The notes under the pieces: generated by a model | What the model saw: only the letters and a program-made list of their open reading frames with translations | Told to the model about the DNA's origin: nothing | The model's database searches: none | In this document: one piece after another, positions 19,449-30,118 of the stretch | How positions within the stretch are numbered: the stretch's first letter is position 1 | Layout of the letters: each line of letters opens with the position of its first letter | Made by a program: the position numbers and the translations under genes | DNA from: Gerris lacustris | Taxonomy: Eukaryota > Arthropoda > Insecta > Hemiptera > Gerridae | Direction: 5' to 3' | Length of the DNA: 64,000 nucleotides | Assembly (NCBI GenBank): GCA_951217055.1 | Contig: OX578286.1 | Span: 42,051,937 to 42,115,936 of the forward strand

Positions 19449-19552
19449 CAGTGGTTCTTAACCTTTTGGTAACCACGGCCCTCTTAAAATCTCCAAATAT
19501 AATATATATAGTACCTAACTACCTTTCGAGGCCCCCCGGTTAAGAACCACTG
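19449..19552. mobile_element. hAT-family MITE with perfect TSD
   Basis: 104 bp. Ends CAGTGGTTCTTAACC and GGTTAAGAACCACTG are a perfect 15-bp inverted repeat of the type seen in hAT/Charlie elements. An 8-bp duplication TTCTAGAG lies at 19441-19448 and 19553-19560. Confidence 0.95.
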
Positions 19553-19798
19553 TTCTAGAGTTCACCGCTTATGACTACAAGAAAGTTTTACTTCATATAA
19601 GACATGATCAATTTTTGACATCTGACCACAGATGGTATTTTATTTTTTCAGGTGCAAAATAAATGTTTAATATTTTTTCTAGGGTGGTAATTTTTAAGAT
19701 TCTTTTTAATAAAATAACTATGTAAATATAATTTTATTTTAAATTTTATTTGCTTTTAAACTTATATATTATATCCCTAGCAAAAATATTTCAGCTTC

Positions 19799-20184
19799 AG
19801 TACCTCTTTAGATTTTGACTTCCCTATGTTTTTTTTTAAGAATATAAATGATTATAACTATTTATACAGTACTTTGTCTAGTAACTATTAAGACAAAGGG
19901 ATGTTTAGTCTAATGTACTTTGGGACAAAGGAATATCACACTACTGTTTTTATAAGGGGAGTAACAGTTTAAAGAAGAAAATTTTGTACACCTTTAGATT
20001 GTTACTCCCTTCTATTTCTATAAGGGGAGTAACAGTCTAAAGAACATTTTGTACACCTTTAGATTGTTACTCCCTTCTATTTCTATAAGGGGTGTAACAG
20101 TCTAAAGAAGAACATTCCGTTCACCTTCTTTAGATTGTTACTTACCTCTGTTTCTATAAGGGACTAACAGTCTAAAGAAGTGCC
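19799..20184. mobile_element. M1 MITE with terminal segment amplified
   Basis: An M1 copy whose right-end hairpin (TTTAGATTGTTACTCC ... GGGAGTAACAGTCTAAAG) is repeated about three more times in tandem before the final GAAGTGCC. Confidence 0.75.
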
Positions 20185-21350
20185 TCAACTTCTGACCATT
20201 TTGTAAAAAAAAAGAAAGCCCTATCCAACTCAATGAACCACAAAACTAAAATCATAATAAGTCCTAAACCCTTAAAATTTGGCCCTTACCTTTCAAGAGT
20301 TAAACCAAATTAACTCCCTGTAAATTTGAACTTTTGAGGAGTACATTTTTCTTTTTTCACTTTTAAAGACCCTGCCAAAGGTCCTAAGCCAACATTTGTC
20401 CAAATGTTATGGTTATTTCTTTCAAACAGGTTAACATTTAGACAAAAGCAAATTCCTCTGTTACATAAAATGGGTTGTTGAGATATGGGCCTGCCAAATG
20501 GTTTTAAATTCTCTTGGTAGCTATACAGCTTTGGATGAGGCTTAGAGCCTTTTGTCCTAAGACCATCGCTATATATAATTTTGTACAAAATTTAATCATA
20601 TTTTTGTTTTCATGCAATTGTTAAATACATAAAAAAAAAATTATGAATATAAAATTTTTAAAAAAATATTCATATCTTAAAGGTCATAAGGAGAATTCAT
20701 TGTTTGTTATAATAAATGTATGATATTTTATTGAATTTATATGATTTTAGAGGACAGTGTAAGTAGTCAAGTGAATGCATTATACTAATATTACAATTAG
20801 TATTTAATTTGATAGCGCAGATTAGCCAACCTATATGAGGAAAAAAAATAAAGCCACTAGGCCTGTGGGAGAGGAGGGGACAGTCACATTTTTCTTTGCC
20901 TAGTTGGCCCTACCTTCTAGAATTCAAAATCTTGTGCTCTCATTGGCTGTCCTCATCATTTTTACAATTTTTTCTGTGCTGTCAGAGTAAATACTATGTG
21001 TAAAACAAACATACATCTGTAGTAAATATGTCCATCCCCTTTCTCGTTTGTCATTATCACCTCCAAACGAGTATTTGATGTCAAACCTTAGGGGCGAGCT
21101 TGTAGTTCCTCTTCGACAACTTATTTTGTTTTTAATTGTATATAATCATAATTTTAGTTTTAAGACCAAAACCTTAAGGTATACGAAAAGTTCTATCTTT
21201 ATTATCAATAGTAATTTAAGACATCAGTGCGATTATATTTTCTTTTAATCACTATATATATGATAACATCTTTGTTGATATGATAAGATAAGATTCTGGT
21301 ATATTTCCATTGATCATTTGTAAGTAATTTTAATCAATTAAATATATATA
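20185..21350. other. Intergenic, unassigned
   Basis: 20310-20590 has an open minus-strand frame (92 codons) without familiar motifs; not called. 20815-20860 (AAAGCCACTAGGC near TTAGCCAACCTATATGAGG) shares words in reverse complement with 24880-24935 and 35520-35620, a dispersed low-copy repeat. Confidence 0.4.
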
Positions 21351-21354
21351 CCAC

Positions 21355-21486
21355 AAACAGTCAATTACTGTGTGACAGATTACTGAAGATCAATTTCCAG
21401 TGTGACAGATTAATCGATATTAATTACAGTATGATGAATTAATTATTCAAAATCAATTACAGTTTGATAACAGATTACTGAAGAGG
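21355..21486. repeat. Degenerate short tandem repeat
   Basis: Three to four diverged copies of a ~37-bp unit with ATCAATTACAGTGTGACAGA-like words. Confidence 0.6.
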
Positions 21487-22227
21487 AAAAGTTTGTTCCT
21501 TAGTGGATATTTGTATAAAAGACATACCTAATTTTTTAAAAAAAATTGATATGGAGATTTGAATTATTAACTAATGAAATTACTTTTTTTTTTAATAATG
21601 AACAATTCAAAATTTTCTTTCTGACTTAACATGTCAAATTCATTCTTTTTGTAAATGAAATTATGATTATCTATGGCACATAAAATTGAAATATTAACCA
21701 ATTATAATATTACAGTTTTAGAGCAATGAAGGAATATTTGTTCAATTTTTAAATTTTGGCATCTGCCAAATAGGTTCTTAACAAAATACAATATGATGAT
21801 AATAATCCATTGCATAATAGTCATTGGGCGGCTTGGGCCCGCCAAAAATAAAAAGAAATACCAAATTTTCTACCAACTTCTTGCATATATAAGAAGAACA
21901 CAAATATAAATAATTTTATAAATTAAAAAATTAAACTATTTATTTCCTCTGTTAAATGAAGTAAAATAATTTATAATAAAACTAATATTGTTATTGATTT
22001 AAATCAAATTGATTATTTTATAACTTTAAATGAATTATTATTATTTTATTTATTTATTTATTTTTTTTTTTCAAATTTATATTGTTCATAAATATAAGTA
22101 TTGGGTGTTTATGACCAAGCTTTAGTCATATTGACTTGGTTTTTACCAAAAAAACACCTCTATATATTGAATTAAAAAGTTATATCAAGAAAAATTTATT
22201 TTATCAATATAATTTTTTTTTTATCTT

Positions 22228-22820
22228 CAGAAGGGAGAAAAAGTGAACTTTTCTCCCTACTTTACGGGGGAGGAAAGTTACTCATTGTACCCTGTCAGGT
22301 TGAACAGGGAATAACGGAAAATAAGGAAATCATGAAATCTCATTATTCTCTCCAGTGTTGCCCTGGATAAAGCACAAGAAGTAAGGTTAGTGCTAAATAA
22401 ACAATTTAATTTATTAATATTTAATGACTACATCTATAATGTCATTTTTACATATTTCATGTAACCTCCACAACGGTTTTCATAGTGATTCATCAGAAAA
22501 AAACAAAACAAAGAAGTTAAAAGTGAAATCATAATTTCTAAATATGATTTCATAATTTCTAAATACATCAGTTATATCAATACTATTCAATACATGACTC
22601 AGCTCAGCTCATTTCCCTTCTAATTTTTAGTATTAAAATTCAAATTATTACCATATACAATTTAATTTTTACGAGATTAAACTTATTTTGTAAAATGTTA
22701 TAATGTTATATCTAACTTTTTTGTTTTGTTTAAAATAAATACAAATTATTTACTTTTTCTTTAATAAAATACTTTAAAATTAAAATCTTATTAAATTACT
22801 TTTTTTCTCCCTTCTGTAGA
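22228..22820. repeat. Possible decayed element between inverted CAGAAGGGAGAAAAA words
   Basis: CAGAAGGGAGAAAAA at 22229 recurs inverted at about 22805-22820. GGGAGAAAAAGTGAACTTTTC is a local palindrome. GC-rich CCCTCGGCTTCGCCTC lies just outside at 22886. No TSD. Confidence 0.3.
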
Positions 22821-23261
22821 TAAAATCTTGTGCATACCTCGGTAGTAAAAATCAATTGTACCCGAGTGAAAAGTTAACATTATGGTTCCCTCGGCTTCGC
22901 CTCAGGAACCAACTTCATCGCTCAGGGTGCAATCACTTACTTTCCTCCCTTGGTGCGTAAATAACTATTAAAAAATCCTAAAATTAATTATAAAAAAGTG
23001 TTTGTAATTTTTTTTTTTTTACATATTTATAAGTAAAACCTTGATGTAAAACATTGCTGAGTCTAGTTTGTAAGTGTCTATATTAAGTTCTAAAATTACT
23101 TCGTACCGCTGGGTGATGTGAAAATCTTGCTAAGTTTTTTTTTATTGTGAAAAAGATTATTGTATACTATTTTTTAATTATTAATTCCAATTTTAATTAT
23201 TAAAATTTGAAATGTTTATGTTAAAAGACATAGGATAATGTGATATTGTATGAAATTGCAT

Positions 23262-24125
23262 CTAATGATGTTACATCTAAGAAGTATTTGCTAAATTTGG
23301 AGTACAGTTGAGTCTATGTAGTCCAGCACTGACGCTGAATCCCCCCCCCCCCCTCCTCTTGTTGCGTGTAAGATATGATCACCAAAAGAGGAGGAAACTG
23401 GGAAACACAGGGTCACTAGGGTAAACAAAAACAATCCATCAGTTGTTTGTCATTCATTTTCCGTCTACACTCATATCTCGCTTAATAAACACTAGTTTTA
23501 TTTATTACCAAACATCCAGTAATCCGACGATTCTCTGTAATCCAACATGGTATGGCCCCATATGTATCGGATTAGATAGACTTAACTGAATATTGAAATT
23601 AAGTTATTTTAAAAAAAAAAATGTTTGTTAAGTATTATATTCCTTTTAAGAAAACAATGTATCAAATGATGTTCCATCAAGAAAACAATTTATCAATGGT
23701 GTTTCATCAAGAAATAATGTACTAAATGATGTTACATCAAGAAAACAATGTATCAAATAGTGTTTCATCAAGAAAACAATATATTAAATGATGTTACATC
23801 AAGAAAACAATGCATCAAATGGTGTTTATCAAGAAAACAATATATTAAATGATGTTCCATCAAGAAAACAATATATAAAATGGTGTTTCAACAAGAAAAC
23901 AATATATTAAATGATGTTACATCAAGAAAACAATGTATCAAATAGTGTTTCATCAAGAAAACAATATATTAAATGATGTTACATCAAGAAAACAATGTAT
24001 CAAATGATGTTACATCAAGAAAACAATGCATCAAATGATGTTTCATCAAGAAAACAATGTATCAAATGATGTTTCATCAAGAAAACAATGTATCAAATGG
24101 TGTTACATCAAGAAAACAATAGATT
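23262..24125. repeat. 31-bp minisatellite interrupted by a MITE
   Basis: About 16 diverged copies of a 31-bp unit containing CATCAAGAAAACAATGTATC. The first copies (about 23262-23300) lie left of the pogo-like MITE and the rest right of 23640. The unit is unrelated in sequence to the 31-bp array at 13340. Confidence 0.85.
23305..23588. mobile_element. pogo/Tigger-like MITE
   Basis: Ends CAGTTGAGTCTATGTAGTCC and, reversed, CAGTTAAGTCTATCTAATCC. The left flank is TA (23303-23304); the right flank is AA, so one TSD base has mutated. It contains a C13-14 tract near 23341. Confidence 0.75.
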
Positions 24126-24963
24126 TTAATGTTATTTAAAGATACACATGGATTGTGATGCTACTTAAAGAAAGTAGTGTACCAAAATTAACGTTACACC
24201 AAGGTTTAATTGTATAAACAAAATTTCTTTTCTAATTTTTAGCTTAATAAATACACTGAAAAAAAAAAAAAAGTTTGCCCTTCTTTCAAACTATAATTAT
24301 AATACATTTTTAAGAAAGAAAAATTATTGAAATAAAGTATAAGAAAATGAATTATAAATATTATAAAAATTAAATTTAAAAAAATAAATTGTAATAATTA
24401 GTGTTTTTACTATACAAAAAAAATTGTCAATATTGGAATTTGATTAAAGACAAATAAAATACTTGGGTGTATATGACCTTGTTTTCTGACACCCTCATAA
24501 AACAATAAATAAAAATCCCAATGCTTCGATGAGGAATATATATTAACTTACCAGCGACAAAATTTGGTTCGCTGCTACAGGTTACATATCATTACTGTTG
24601 TCCTGTCTTAGAAGTAATAACTATTTATTTTTTAATAATTATTTCTAGGAGCCTGTTTTATTTTTGTTACATTTTGAGTTGTAAAAATTTTACGTATATC
24701 TTACGTTGACACCTATGGAATATTACATCTAATAGTAACGTTAATAAAAGAAGAGTATTGATGGAAGCACGGGAGATTTTAAATAATTGGAGTGGGAATC
24801 CAATGAGTGCTTGATATTTTTACGGTTCATAAGTAAGATAACCAGGCAAACAAAAATGTTACTGGATAACCTCAGAATAAACGCCTAGTGGTTTTATTTT
24901 TTTTCCCTCACATAAGTTGGCCAAACTGAGTGCCGCAAAACCCTTCTTTTCTTAACAACATTG
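24126..24963. other. AT-rich intergenic stretch
   Basis: No gene. 24850-24935 carries AGGCAAACAAAAATGTTACT and CTAGTGGTTTTATTTTTTTT, also present at 35490-35570; a low-copy dispersed repeat without defined ends. Confidence 0.4.
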
Positions 24964-24965
24964 TA

Positions 24966-25433
24966 CAGTTTGTGCCAAATAATTGTTAGTGCATTGACAG
25001 CGTGGAAAAAACCAATAAAATAGGGTGGGGAGCCAATGAGAGTTTAGGATTTTAAAATTCTAAACTTTCATTGGCTCACCAACCCCATATTCTTTGTACT
25101 TTCCATCTATACGTAATGTATGTGTCAATGCTGGAAAGTCAAATAAAATAAGGTGGGGAGCCAATGAGAGTTCAGGATTTTAAAATCCTAAGCTCTCATT
25201 GGCTTCCTTGCCTATTCTTTGTACTTTCCATATATATGTAATGTATGTGTCGGTGCATTGTCAGTGCTGGAAAATTAAATGAAATGGGGTGTGGAGCCAA
25301 TGAGAATTCAGGATTTTAAAATCGTAAGCTTTCATTGGCTCCCCACCCAGTTTTTTTTTTTAACTTTCCCATACTAATTGCAACATTTGGCACACAACAA
25401 CATTTAGCATTAACAAACATTTGGCACAAACTG
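24966..25433. mobile_element. TA-flanked MITE with three internal palindromes
   Basis: Ends CAGTTTGTGCCAAAT and ATTTGGCACAAACTG, flanked by TA (24964-24965, 25434-25435). The interior is three ~123-bp direct repeats, each a near-perfect hairpin of GGGGAGCCAATGAGAGTT and its complement around GGATTTTAAAATCC. Confidence 0.85.
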
Positions 25434-26035
25434 TAGTAACAGATTGTATTTCTGTTATGTTCATGTTCATGTATATAAATCAATGAAATTCTCTTTGAAT
25501 ATTATCTTTACAAATTTGAAAACATAGTAAAAACACTAATTAAATTTATATATTAATAAAAAATAAGAAGAAAAAAATTTATAAAATAAAAACTTAAAAA
25601 GTTTTTAATTGTATCAATACCTTTTTTTAAATATATATAATATTTAAAAAAAAGTACATACATCTATATTTTGAAAAGATTAAATGAAAAATAATAATGA
25701 TTAAATTAATTATAAGTAAATGATGAAATTGTTCAGTGCTGTATTATTATTATAATAATTTGTAATGGCTTTATGCATGTTTATAAGGAAATGTAAGATA
25801 AAATTATTGGATAATATATGTATAATAGAAAAATTGATGATATTGGATCTATTTTGTTGCTTAAATCTATTTATAGCTATAATAAATGTCATTTATAGCT
25901 TAAATTAGCTGTATTATAGCTTATAACAAAGCTATTTATGGTATGAATAAGTTATTTTACAGCTTATGGCAAAGCTACTTATTGTTTAAATTAGCAATTA
26001 AATTACTTTTCGCTTTTTAAATTTACTTGTACTTT
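25434..26035. other. AT-rich intergenic stretch
   Basis: Low complexity. 25860-26000 has four loose copies of TTATAGCTTAAATTAGCT-type words. No gene. Confidence 0.4.
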
Positions 26036-26235
26036 TACTTTCTCATATTCCGTAATGTATATGCTAAGAGAAAGTATTGTGATGGCGTAAAAATTTGATT
26101 TTTAAGATTTTGATGGATTGCTGCTCCCCAAAAACTCTTGAAAATAGTGAAAATGTTTTCTCAAAAATGGTTGCAGCAATTTTGATTTAAAAAATTTTCA
26201 AATGTAGTCCATTTAAATATAAATTTAACCGTATA
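26036..26235 (+). mobile_element. Z-family repeat fragment
   Basis: Shares the TTTACTTTCTCATAT start, GAGAAAGTATTGTGATGGCG, and CAAATGTAGTCCATTTAAAT with 42308-42925, with an internal deletion. Confidence 0.7.
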
Positions 26236-26624
26236 TTTATTTTCTCGTATAAAATTTAGTTTCCATGGTATTGTTGAAAATAATAACTGATTTAGATGAA
26301 AATCAAAAAAGAAAATGGCTCGAATTTGCTATTTTTGTCACATGTTATAATGTTAGTACTTTTTCTATCTTTATCCAATACCTGGCATTTCTGCCATTTG
26401 ACGCCTTGCACACCAGTAGACTTCTACTGCCAGACTCTCAGGTATAGTGATTGAGGTTTGGTCAAGTATTGAGCAGACCACCAAAAGTGGCTAAAAAGTG
26501 GTCTGTGCTTGGAAAAGTCTGGCAGAGTAAATGTTAATCATTGACCACTTCTAGTTTGTAAAGGTCAACCTGGAGATAGTTATATCCTACTAGGAGGAGA
26601 AAGGGTCACTCCAAACGCCAGGAG

Positions 26625-26715
26625 AGTCGTACTTTTAGGTTTCTGTACAAAGTACAAAAAGAAACCTTATATAACGGCTCTGTCTGTCTGTCTGTGTGTC
26701 CGTTGCTTGTTTAAA
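26625..26715 (+). mobile_element. Short dispersed repeat: GTACAAAGTAC hairpin and CTGTCTGTC run
   Basis: AGGTTTCTGTACAAAGTACA, then ACGGCTCTGTCTGTCTGTCT. This arrangement recurs in insect non-coding repeats. Ends not defined. Confidence 0.4.
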
Positions 26716-27545
26716 TAAGTTATTTATACCTTAATTGGACTTATTTTCTGGTTAAATCAATGTTTCATGGCTTAAATAAGCTTTTTTTTTTTAGCTTATA
26801 TCAAAGTTTTATGGTTTAAATAAGGTTACAAATCAGCTACTACCATTACCAATGACCAGTGACCAGGTTAATAATTTGTAGCATATTTGGTTTTTAATTT
26901 TAGGGTTCTCCACAGCTTAGATGGATTTAACACAAAGTAAAATAATGTATGTAATTGTATAATTGTAGTAATAAATGCATCAATTTATCTATTTATGTTA
27001 GCTTCATAGCCCCTTCTTCTTTCACATATTTTGATTTGGGCGTTTCTTAAGGCTTTCTATGTTCCAATATCAATTTCTCTTTTAACTTTCTTTTCCTCCT
27101 GAAAATATTTTTTTCATTTATTTATTTATCTTATAAACATGCATAGAATGTCTAAAAATAAAAATATATTTACTATATTGAATAGAAATGAACATAAAAT
27201 AAAACTATACCTACAATATAAAATAAATTATTATTTTTCAAAAAAAATAAAAAAATAAAAAAACTATTAAAATAATTTTTTTTTTTTTTAAGAAAATAAA
27301 CATACCTTGCACAAAAATAAAATTGGAAAATTGAAATTATTAGATTAAGAAAAACAAATAGAGAGAATTTTAAGAAATATATAATAATACATGTAAATAT
27401 ACCTATATAAGCCAGGTATATACCATATATATTATATTTTTTGTTCTTTTTATGAAAAATAAATAAATTAAACTAAATTGATAATTTGAAAAAAATCAAA
27501 TAAATATATTGTATTAATATCATATGTATGCAGTCACTGCAATCT

Positions 27546-27548
<3 letters not shown>
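26716..27548. other. AT-rich intergenic stretch
   Basis: No coding or element signature seen. Confidence 0.4.

Positions 27549-27614
<66 letters not shown>
27549..27614. repeat. (AT)n microsatellite
   Basis: About 33 AT dinucleotides. Confidence 0.97.
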
Positions 27615-27620
<6 letters not shown>

Positions 27621-27699
27621 GAATTGTAAAATAAATATAAAAAATTAAAAATCTGTCTATTTATTTTATTATTTTTATGTGCTTTTGATTTGTAACTAA

Positions 27700-27815
27700 C
27701 AATGTTACCCCTCATTGAAATCTGGAAGACAAGCTGCCGACAGAACAGACTTGAAGAGACATTATTGATAAGACTACACATTGCAACCCAACAGATGAAT
27801 CTCCATCTTGTAATT
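27700..27815 (+). pseudogene. Decayed LINE fragment, RNase H-distal region
   Basis: The frame PLIEIWKTSCRQNRLEETLL lines up with PLIGDWTCSYRKNRQEETIL of the LINE at 43778-44387, then loses the CRLC knuckle. A relic of the same or a sister family. Confidence 0.6.
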
Positions 27816-27829
27816 TCAGCCGACTATAG

Positions 27830-28050
27830 TTCAAGTTGGAATTTGGTGTATGTGGTCGGCAATCGGCAAAGTTGGTTTATGTATGGAACATAGCTTGCCT
27901 ATAAACTGTTAAAGACTACCGGTGTCGAGCGACCATGTCCCACCACAAGGTGAGTTTTATTATCCTTAGTTCAAAATTAGGTAGTAGACATCTAAGTTGG
28001 TGTTGGTGTTAGTTTGTCACTTGATAGGTTAGTTAGTCAAATATTGGGAG
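27830..28050 (+). mobile_element. Foldback-family (FB) arm fragment
   Basis: Diverged match to the FB arm: GTGGTCGGCAATCGG, GAGCGACCATGTCCCACCA and TTAGTTTGTCACTTGATAGG. The outer end is missing. Confidence 0.6.
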
Positions 28051-28100
28051 CTAGCATGGCCATGTGGGTTGAATTAATTACTTACGACGTCTTCTAGAAC

Positions 28101-28975
28101 AGTCAGCGTGGCCGTGTGGGTTAACCCTGCCTTACTAAGACTGTCTAATTGTCCATTATTTCTAACACTACGCCTCTCAGACGTAAATTAAAATTTGACC
28201 AACTTATACATGTTTAAGATTTAAATGCTGATAAAATCACAAACTTGAAACATTTCTTTGTCTAATAAAATGGTTAAAAGGTGCTCTTTAGGGAGAAAAT
28301 TATTACCAAATTGACCCTTTAACCTGAAAAGAGCAGGTCAAAATATAAATTTTACATTTTTCCTCACTAGCACCTGCTGCATTTAAATCTGAAATTATGT
28401 TATGGTAATCTAATGAATTTTTTTAAATATTGCAATATAATATTTAATAATCAAATTTTAAGAACAATAAAAAGCCAACTAAAGGCAACAAGCTCGATAA
28501 GGTTAGGCTCGATAGGGTCCCTGAGGCACAGTAGACTAAAAGAAGTGGTAAATTACTACTATATAAAATCTCAGCAAAGACCCGACTTTGACGCGATCTG
28601 AAGGTTAATTAAACAGAGATAGCATACCTAGAAGGACTAATGGCTGGCACGCTTGCACACCGAGAGGTATCAACTAAAGTCAGCATGTACGTCTCAGAGA
28701 CGTAGTGTTAGAAGTGCAGGGTTAAACCACGTCTGCTCGGCCATCACTGAATCATGAGTGGAACGAGACTGGGTTCGATTCCTCGCCGTGACGCTGGTTT
28801 ATATGGCTCACTATTGATCACATCATACTCGCTTCGGTGGTACAATGTACAGAGGTGTGAAGTGGCTGGAACTCTACCGCGGGGCGTAAAAAGAGCCTAA
28901 GTGATGGCCTAATTGCAAGGTTCAAACAAGTGGTTTGTCCTACCCGTTCTAGTAGGAAGTACTAGACTACTACTA
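28101..28975 (+). mobile_element. S1 SINE split by a piggyBac-like element
   Basis: Head 28101-28120 (AGTCAGCGTGGCCGTGTGGG) and remainder 28726-28975, including the B-box GGTTCGATTCC and the TACTAGACTACTACTAC tail. Removing 28125-28721 and one TTAA restores the S1 sequence seen at 757-1044 across the junction. Confidence 0.88.
28125..28721. mobile_element. piggyBac-like non-autonomous element
   Basis: 597 bp between TTAA duplications (28121-28124, 28722-28725). Ends CCCTGC...GCAGGG. A longer inner inverted repeat, TTCTAACACTACG...CTCT.AGACGTA, sits about 3 bp inside the right tip but about 30 bp inside the left tip, the asymmetric spacing known for piggyBac. The only frame (28413-28601, 62 codons) has no transposase motif. 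Confidence 0.85.
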
Positions 28976-29015
28976 CTATAAATTTACTTTAGTAAGATAC
29001 TCTCTTTATTCTTAA

Positions 29016-29065
29016 CCCTCTAGTGGGCAAAACGGTCTGTGAGACCGCTATAGTGGCTAGGACCT
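29016..29065 (+). mobile_element. Second piggyBac-type end, partner not found
   Basis: TTAA (29012-29015) followed by CCCTCTAGTGGGCAAAACGG and the palindrome GGTCTGTGAGACC, a common piggyBac-MITE terminus. No matching right end before the 5S-derived SINE. Confidence 0.5.
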
Positions 29066-29089
29066 CCATGATCGGTAGTGTAGGTACCA

Positions 29090-29330
29090 AACTGTCAGGG
29101 GGCCCCAATCATTGAAGTTAAGCAGCATCAGATCTGGTCATTAGTTGGATGGGTGTTCATCACCTCTGACTTCTGACCACAGTTCTGGGTTCGCTTCCTG
29201 GACTGGGCCAACCTCAATGTCCACCCAGCATTGTTAAACAAATAGGAACCTGAACGAAAGATTTAGGCCATCAGGTTTTGGCCTGCAAAACCATTGTCAA
29301 CACTTTCTAGGTGGTGATACAAAATCTATC
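29090..29330 (+). mobile_element. 5S rRNA-derived SINE (family S2), plus strand
   Basis: GAAGTTAAGCAGCATCAGAT plus CTGGTCATTAGTTGGATGGG is a clear relative of the internal promoter half of 5S rRNA. It is followed by CTGGGTTCGCTTCCTGGACT and CCACCCAGCATTGTTAAAC. The 5' half of 5S is mostly lost, so this is not a 5S gene. Confidence 0.75.
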
Positions 29331-29935
29331 AAACGTAAGCAGGTATGTTAAAACTGATGGTTTACTGATCAATACTTCACTCATGTGTAGAGGGTTTGGT
29401 AGTCTGGTATCATCTAGGATTGGATTGATTCGAGGCTCCCCGGGCTTTTTCAAAGGACCCATTTTGTGATCTTCGGGCGTAAAACCATGAACCGGGGGCG
29501 TAAGCCCCCGGATTAAAACCATGAATTCTTCGGTTGTGTCCAGCCAGTGTTATTCCTTAGTCTCTCCCATATTTATTTGACTTATTTGTTTGTTGGACAG
29601 TAAAATCTTCATTTCCTTTATGAATTGAATAACATAAGTTAAGTAATATTCATAAAATTTCGGTAGAAAATAATAAATATTAATGTATCAATAAAATAAC
29701 GTCGTATAATTGAATAATACCGATAATAAATTAATTTATTTTTTAATACGAAATATTTAATGAAAGATACTATAAAAAATATTCTTTGAATAATAAAGAA
29801 TAACATTAAAAGGTTTTTTTTTTTTTTTAATTCCATAAGATATATTTTATCGTAGGTAAATTGATAATAAGAATATTAGTTGCAAAGGTGAATTACGCAA
29901 AAAAAAAAGAAGTTAGATTTGCAGGTTTGTGAATT
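29331..29935. other. Intergenic, short palindrome
   Basis: 29485-29510 is a GC hairpin (CCGGGGGCG TAAGCCCCCGG) flanked by repeated AAAACCATGAA words. The rest is AT-rich without a gene. Confidence 0.45.
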
Positions 29936-30118
29936 GTTAAGGAGGACCCCCCCCCATAAAAATTATTTTTGCGAAAACGATTCCGACAATTATGTGATCG
30001 AAAAAAATAAAATAATTCCATTTAAATACGAATCAAATCACATCATAAGTTGTTTTTCTGGAAATTATCTTGTTCCTGAGAAAATAGATGAGAGGTACGG
30101 TTCGATTCCTTTTTGCTG
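29936..30118 (+). mobile_element. Z-family repeat, 3' fragment
   Basis: GCGAAAACGATTCCGACAAT, TCCATTTAAATACGAATC and CTTGTTCCTGAGAAA match 42605-42730. The GGTTCGATTCC box persists at its end. Confidence 0.65.

Noticed and set aside
20310..20588. 92-codon minus-strand frame
   Set aside because: No recognisable domain, no splice context, and AT-rich non-coding character on both sides.
28413..28601. 62-codon frame as a piggyBac transposase relic
   Set aside because: No catalytic-Asp context or cysteine-rich tail; the element is too short to be autonomous.
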